Source: Nelumbo lutea (Eukaryota; Streptophyta; Magnoliopsida; Proteales; Nelumbonaceae). Taken from it: a stretch of DNA of 64,000 bases. Below the pieces are notes generated by a model. That model did no database searches. It was not told the origin of the DNA and was given only the letters and a program-made list of their open reading frames with translations. Location: positions 52,006,922 to 52,070,921 of the forward strand of contig JAKGHH010000004.1 of NCBI GenBank assembly GCA_022828595.1, given 5' to 3'. Positions 58,331-64,000 of this stretch are shown one piece after another. The position numbers and the translations under genes were made by a program. How positions within the stretch are numbered: position 1 is the stretch's first letter; every line of letters starts with the position of its first letter.

Positions 58331-59039
58331 GGGTTAATAAGTAAATATCAATATATAATGATGCAGTTCAAGCCGTCACTGCAACACTAATCACCCAAGG
58401 CTGCATAGGGTTATCTATCACATTAGATATGTGAAACAATGATCACAACTACATTACTTCGCCATCAGCCCAGTGCCCACACGGACACCCGTTACTTACA
58501 AACGATAGCAACAACCACCCAATGCTGAAAGGCCACACCCACAGACCAAAGCATATAGTGTCTTTTGGCGATCTCCTACCCGCCATAAGTCAGGGGGCTA
58601 TAACACGCCACTAACGAACAACACTGAAAGCAAACCACCAAAAGATAAGGGGCTTAGAGCATAATGAGCCACCAAACATGAACACAAGGTACATGTGATT
58701 TATACAAAACCACAAAGCGGGCAGAAACGCTAGACTCAATGCACAAAGGCAAAATTACGGCAAAACTCAAAAACAACAGGGACAATATGCTTATCGTTAA
58801 GCTCCCCCTTACCGATAAGCAGGGGGCTAATGTAGGTATGCACAATTCACTCAGACCCTCAAAGAACACCTAAATACTAAGAGTAACACCACATAAGCAC
58901 TTATGAGCAACTTACAATTAACCCCCACGCTGCGATGAACCCACGGTTCATCACCATCTCTGCGATGAACCTGCAACTTGTTTAGCAAAGCTGTGATAAA
59001 CCTGTGGCCTATTGATAACTCTGCATTTTGATGCCTTAA
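58331..59039. other. No recognised feature
   Basis: Intermediate GC with small unrelated ORFs only. Confidence 0.4.
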
Positions 59040-60420
59040 GGGCATCAATTTAGGGGTATTTTTGGCCTTAGAATAGTCAAGATGTGCCATTTTCCCAGTT
59101 AACTGTAATGTTGTGGCCTCTAAGGGTCTCTGTGCAAATTCTGGGGAAAATATATGAAATTTTCATGGCTGAAATGTAGATTTTGGGAAGCTGGTGCGAA
59201 ATCCAACTGAGAGAGGGGGTGTTTTTATGAAAAACAGAAAGCAGGAGAGAACCTCCTAATTGCTAAACCCAGTTTGGCACCCCTCCAACTATATTAGCAT
59301 ACTTCCTACGCCTTAGCAGACCCTAGGGCACCTTTTAACCCATTCTTTTCACTCTTAACAAACCCTAGCCACCCTAATTGCTAAATCCTCACCTTCCATC
59401 CATTCTAACCATTCTAGGGCACTCTCTTTTTAGCATTCTAACCCTAGGAGCCACCTAACTTCTAATATTCACCATTCAACCTTTAGCCATTAAATCTCAA
59501 CCTTATATAATATTGGGTGCCTTCTCCTTTTCTTCTCAGCCTTAGGATCACCCAAGGATCACCCAAGAACCATCCTAACCCTTCATTCTAAACCCTAGGG
59601 CACCCAAAGTTTTGCAAAAACCCAACTGCTGCCCCTATCTTTTTCTCTAATTCTAGTTATATCCACACTTCTCATTAAAAAGGGCCCTAGGGGCCCTAGA
59701 GAAAGGGGGTGGTCAATTCACCTAGTTAACAAGGCTAAGGTTTCTTGAGGAGTTCAAGGGTTGTAGAAGGGAAGGACGCCCAGATCTTGTCAGGAGGGGT
59801 TCTTGCAAGCTGTTCAACCATTCTGCAACTATCGCCACTAGATCTGATCAACCATTCTTTTCTTTTCTTTATTTTCTTTTCTGTTATTTTTATTTCTGCA
59901 ATCTTTTAGATTTAATTCTTGTTTGTTTCTCTATTTTGCAGATCTGAATTCGTTCAGTTCAAGGCTAAGGTGTCTCGAGGGGTTCGAGGGTTGTAGAAAG
60001 GACGAACACCCGATTCTTGTCAGGAGGGGTTTCTGCAAGCTGTCTGGCCGATCTACAGCTACCGCCACCGGATCCGGATTCTGGATCATTTTTTTTATTT
60101 ATTTCTTTTATTTCCTTTGTTGATTCCCATACTTTATTAAATTCTAATTTTTATTTATTGTCTTGTTTAAATTTGAAACATTTAATTTGAGCAATAATAG
60201 ATTTTATTTTTGTATTTTCTACCATTCTCGATTGCATTCTCTTGCCCGGATCTAAGTATATATTAATTTTTCACTTGCTTCCATGTGGATACGACCCGTT
60301 CTCACCCATTTACTATGTTAGTAGTTGTTTGAGAAACGGTAAAAATTATAAATGTTTAAATTGGTGTTCCGGAGTGTTTAATGACGCAATTCCGGACACA
60401 CCAAGTGTTTAACCACGATA
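59040..60420 (+). mobile_element. LTR-like block, probably of a Gypsy element
   Basis: The stretch contains a TATA-like tatataatat near 59,504-59,515, a leader-like region, and near its right end tccatgtggatacgaccc (60,281-60,300). This motif I associate, from memory, with the U5 end of Athila/Tat-type LTRs. A segment of about 140 bp is duplicated within it (59,731-59,870 and 59,961-60,110). Boundaries are uncertain. Confidence 0.35.
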
Positions 60421-60439
60421 GGTCGGTGATCCCTGTCAT

Positions 60440-62160
60440 CATGTTTGATGAACTGCCCTAGGTTTTGGCAGCTTTCTGTGCCATGCCCAACATCACGGTG
60501 GAGGTGATAGTATCAGTTAGGGTTGCGGTTGGTGAGGTCTCCTCTCATCTGGATGGCCACTTGACGTAGCTAGCTTCCTTTATTTACATTAAAATCTTGC
60601 CTTGTTTTGCATTTAGGGTGGTGTAGTTGTGGTTTTGGACTGGGGGGTTCTGAATCACTGACCTGATGTAGAATCTCGAGGTGGTGATTGACTCTTTCTG
60701 GGTGATCTGCTTTGCCTCCTGCACGACGACCTGATTCTCTTGGTGATTTACTCCTTCACTGCTGGTGCTTACTACTACTGCTTTCTTCTTCTATTCTCTT
60801 CCTTTTCTTGGCCTGCTACAACTCTAATCGGGATCCTAGAGCCTCCTCCACCTTGATGAACTTGTTGACTTCTGTAAGGAACGCCTCCATGGAAGTTGGG
60901 GGGTTCAACTCGAATTGCCAACGAAGCTCGGGGTGGCAGACTCCCTTTATTGCCACAGTGAGATGTACAACTGGGTCATGGTTTGATGCCTGGAGTCTTT
61001 CAAGGTTGAACCTTCTGATGTAGCTCCTTAGAGACTCATTTTCCGACTGGACTACATTCAACAGGCTCGTCACTGATTTTGGGCACTTCTTGCTCGTAGC
61101 GAAGTGTGTGGTGAAGAGTTCCACGAGCTGTCTCCAATTATTTATTGAACCAGGAGGCAGTCCTTGGTACCATAGTTTTTCCGCATCTCTGAAGGTCATA
61201 GAGAAGGCCATACAGAGGCGGGCATCATCTGCCCCATGGAGTAGAATTAAAGACTAGAATCTTTCACTGTGATCATTGGGATCATTTGTTCCATTGTAAG
61301 TCTCCAGGGCGGGCACTTTAAAGTTCTTTGGTCACGGGGCCGCGAGGATCTCTGGTGCCAGGGGGAAGGGCGACTCCATGGAATCAGGATTAGTTGGACA
61401 ACAACAGAGCTGACTTCTTCTTTCTTTTCTTTCTCAACCTCCATAGTAGGGGCAACACTGATCTTTGTAGTGGTGGGGGCGTGTGCATCTGCGGCATTGC
61501 TTCTCTATCACTTCATTGATGTTATTGGCCTTTGTGTTGGCTAGAGTTGCGACCTTGGTGTTTTCCCGGGCAGAGACCATGTCCCGGTTGTCGAGGTGGT
61601 AGGACAGGTCCGGGGCCGGGTCCCTACTCCTCACACTAGGTTGTTGGTTGCTAGGCTACCGGTCATTCTATTGGTGGCGATTCTGGTCATTCTCCGGGTG
61701 GTAGTGTTGGTCATTCTAATGGTTGTACTATTGCTGGTTGTTCCATTGGTCGATTGCAAGAGCTTGGGGTGGCAACGGATGCCGGAGAGGTGTTGGACCC
61801 CAAGGTGGTGTTGGGCCCCAAGGTGGTGTCGGGCCCTGAGGTGGTGATGGAAGTCGGGGTTGCCAGTGCTGTCGCGGCTGCTGCTGTGGCATAAATGCTC
61901 TGAACCTCTCCTCCCATGTGCGTATCTAAAGGTTTATGCTTCTCACATACTGCACCATCTCATAGAATTGCCGCACGTCTATCCCAATGGGAACTGTAGA
62001 AGGCTCTACCGCTTGGAGAGGGGCGTTCACATGAAATAGTGGCACGTCTACCTGTTGCAGTGGGAATGCTAGGTTCGACATAACTGGTACTCCTGGAAGA
62101 GTCAAGGGCACAGTGATGTGCCTGATCGTCATGGAGGGGATGCCATTGAATGCATGAGAG
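60440..62160 (-). pseudogene. Gypsy gag, frameshifted
   Basis: The best part is 61,211-60,816: FRDAEKLWYQGLPPGSINNW, LRSYIRRFNLERLQ and MEAFLTEVNKFIKVEEAL, a capsid-type retrotransposon gag domain. Upstream frames (from the ATG at about 62,132) give a Pro/Thr/Ser-rich amino-terminal region. Frame changes and stops break it. Confidence 0.75.
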
Positions 62161-62286
62161 TAAAAGACTTAAAGACTAAAAGACTAAAAGTAGGAACTTA
62201 ACTTTTTGTTGGTGTTTATGGAAGATGCCATTGAATGTATGAGAGTAAAAGACTAAAAGTAGGAACTTAACTTTTTGTTGTGTTTC
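62139..62286. repeat. Tandem duplication of about 70-85 bp
   Basis: The unit from gatgccattgaatg through taggaacttaactttttgtt occurs at 62,139-62,223 and 62,224-62,286, just inside the primer-binding site. Confidence 0.9.
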
Positions 62287-62895
62287 CCACAGACGATGTC
62301 AATTGATGGGGCATAACCTGGTTGCTCCTAGATGGAGGGCAGCTCGGACGTCAATCCGCTTAGTTAGCCAGTCGAACTACAAAAATCGAACTTAGAGGAC
62401 TCGGGGTGGCTTACCTAGTGTGGGTGCTCCGATGCTTAATTTAGTAATTGTATGTAATCTGAAGGTTTGTAAGTTAGAGGGCTAGTGAGCAATATTTACA
62501 CGTACCTTATGGCATTGGGATTGGTGCCCTTATATAGGCAAGCTTCTGTAGGTCTTACAAAACACCTCCAAGATCCCCTGACCTGTGCTATTAGGAATCC
62601 GTTCTGCACTTGGAGGTGGACTTCGTGTGAGCTGATAAAGCTTATCGAGTCCGTCCGATCTGGGCATCATGATCCTGGAGAGGTTGGAGATAGCTAGCTA
62701 GCTTCTAGAAGTTGGCTACGTGTCACATCGGCAAGTTGGGCCATCATAAGCTTCTCAGACCTCGTCTTAACCAAGGTGCCCGAGGTACCCGAGCAGACTT
62801 GGCTTACTGAGGTGGCAAGAAATGTTGAGTCATCATCCATGTCATCAGGTCGATCTACGTGTTCGTGTGTTGACAGGTCAAGCCAAACTCATCCA
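62282..62895 (-). repeat. 5' LTR of the right-hand Gypsy with primer-binding region
   Basis: On the minus strand ATCGTCTGTGGGAAAC (62,282-62,297) is a diverged Tat-type primer-binding sequence. The LTR begins at 62,304 (TGATGGGGCATAACC in plus). A TATATAAGGG box lies on the minus strand near 62,530. The far end is cut by a Copia LTR at 62,896, close to the expected LTR terminus. Confidence 0.7.
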
Positions 62896-64000
62896 TGTCA
62901 TCATATGGATGCCCGAATCTTGCGGAATAGAATGGGCGAATTTCAAAAAAATGTCTCCATCCTATTGGGAATCGTATTCCCTATTTTAGAAAAATCATAT
63001 TTTTCAATGATCAATCTTGAACCAAGAACCGAACCAGATCTGAACAAAAACAGTAAGAGAGAGGTATACCTGATACGGAGAAATAGTATCTCCCAATGGA
63101 GGTGTTCATGCCCAAGGAAGGAACAAAAAACTGCTCCCACTAAAGATGGCACAGTGCAAGATGGAGCAGAATCAACAGCGTTCTTCACAAGAATCGGATC
63201 CTTCGCAAGAATCAACTGGATGGCACGTGAGAACTACTTCAAATCAGCCCTTTCACAAAGGACTGATATCAAGATCTAATCTTGATCACTCCTACTGACA
63301 AGTGAAGATCGAACTGGCAGATGTGGCGGCGGCAAGAAAGAATTTGCGTAGAGGTGCTGAATTCTTTCTTCTATGACTTCAACTCTAAAGAGGATGTGAA
63401 TATGTATATCTTCTAAAGGCTGCCACCCCCTCCTCCTTTTCTAATCTTAAAGGGATTAGCTCCTAATCCCATTAGGAGTTCCTGATCCAAATCATATTTG
63501 GATCAGAATTCCCTTTAAGTGATAAGGGTAAACTCTTATCTTATCTGCATATTAGATCAACCTTAGGAGGTTTCCAGATCTGAATGTGATTCAGATCTGG
63601 ACTCTCTGAGTGGATAAGGTTAAGACCCAATCCTATATGCTAATCTAATCTCAGAATTCGCTCCTTATTTAACTGATCAAATCAGCCCAGTTCGAAATGA
63701 GCTTTAGGCCCAATAAGGTTATGTGTTCACTTAGCCTTCTAAACTGCTGCCCAGTTGAGCTTCCTTGTATGGCGTGGGACCCAAACATTGATCTACACAT
63801 CAGCCACATGGGTTCAGCACAACCTTTGTTACAAGGCCTGGCCGAATATACTGTTATGGACAGTGCACCCCCTGAAACCCATCACATGGGCTCTATGGGC
63901 CCAACACTTACTCTAAGTGGTCCTTGGGCCAAGCCACCTTGTAACACCCAGGGACTATGGGCAGATGCAAGATTAGCTCATCAAGTATTACCCTCAATGG
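62896..64000 (-). mobile_element. Copia LTR (same 1.8-1.9 kb family), runs off the right edge
   Basis: It is the reverse complement of the right-hand part of the LTR at 22,376-24,299, including CATATGATG near its end and the repeated gatctgga/aggagtt segments. About 1.1 kb is visible. Whether it is solo or part of an element cannot be told from this window. Confidence 0.85.

Larger units (their letters stand above)
60440..62895 (-). mobile_element. Gypsy element, 5' LTR and gag only
   Basis: The minus strand carries a 5' LTR (62,304-62,895), a primer-binding region (62,282-62,303) and gag (62,160-60,440). It is broken at about 60,440 next to the LTR-like block. The LTR is relative to those at 25,887 and 46,855. 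Confidence 0.75.

Overview
The window is nuclear DNA of a flowering plant. The evidence is spliced genes with GT-AG introns, one minor-spliceosome AT-AC intron, and dense nested plant-type transposable elements (Ty1/Copia including Sirevirus-like, Ty3/Gypsy of Tat type, L1-like LINE, hAT, Mutator-like, Helitron). The AT-rich background suggests a non-grass angiosperm; this is an inference and no species is named. Most of the 64 kb is transposon debris. I see one intact gene, one decayed pectate lyase gene, and four exons of a cation/proton exchanger gene.

Left third (1-26,531). A Copia element with both LTRs (308-5048, minus strand) sits in the 3' end of an older Sirevirus-like element (1-307 plus 5049-6615). 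Beyond it are a small Copia LTR with its primer-binding site (7065-7420), CAX-type exchanger exons on the minus strand (7902-8431), a Copia gag relic, a MITE and a LINE tail. A truncated Copia with a 1.8 kb 5' LTR (13,259-19,230, plus strand) abuts a minus-strand Tat-like Gypsy (19,232-25,800). That Gypsy is interrupted by a truncated hAT transposon (to 21,353) and by a solo LTR with a perfect 5-bp target duplication (22,376-24,299). A separate Gypsy LTR lies at 25,887-26,531.

Gene island (27,054-40,823). A four-exon pectate lyase gene (27,054-28,588, plus) carries frameshifts and has lost both arginines of its RxPxxR motif. Tail-to-tail with it is an intact minus-strand gene (28,831-39,970) whose six coding exons join in perfect frame to a 217-residue protein of unknown function. 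Its fourth intron is a U12-type AT-AC intron. Its second intron is 9.3 kb and holds a LINE, itself split by two hAT-type MITEs and a 1.84 kb inverted-repeat element. A non-autonomous hAT element lies about 350 bp upstream of the start codon.

Right third (40,824-64,000). AT-rich and minisatellite DNA contains a Mutator-like MITE with a perfect 9-bp target duplication (44,759-45,771). Next comes the 3' half of a minus-strand Tat Gypsy (46,855-50,455) with an antisense ORF between integrase and LTR. It is followed by an LTR fragment, a Helitron helicase relic (53,150-54,738), and a GC-rich block with plant-mobile-domain-like coding remnants (54,739-58,330). The window ends with an LTR-like block (about 59,040-60,420), another Gypsy gag with 5' LTR (60,440-62,895), and a Copia LTR running off the right edge. 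I see no RNA genes, CRISPR arrays or prokaryotic features.
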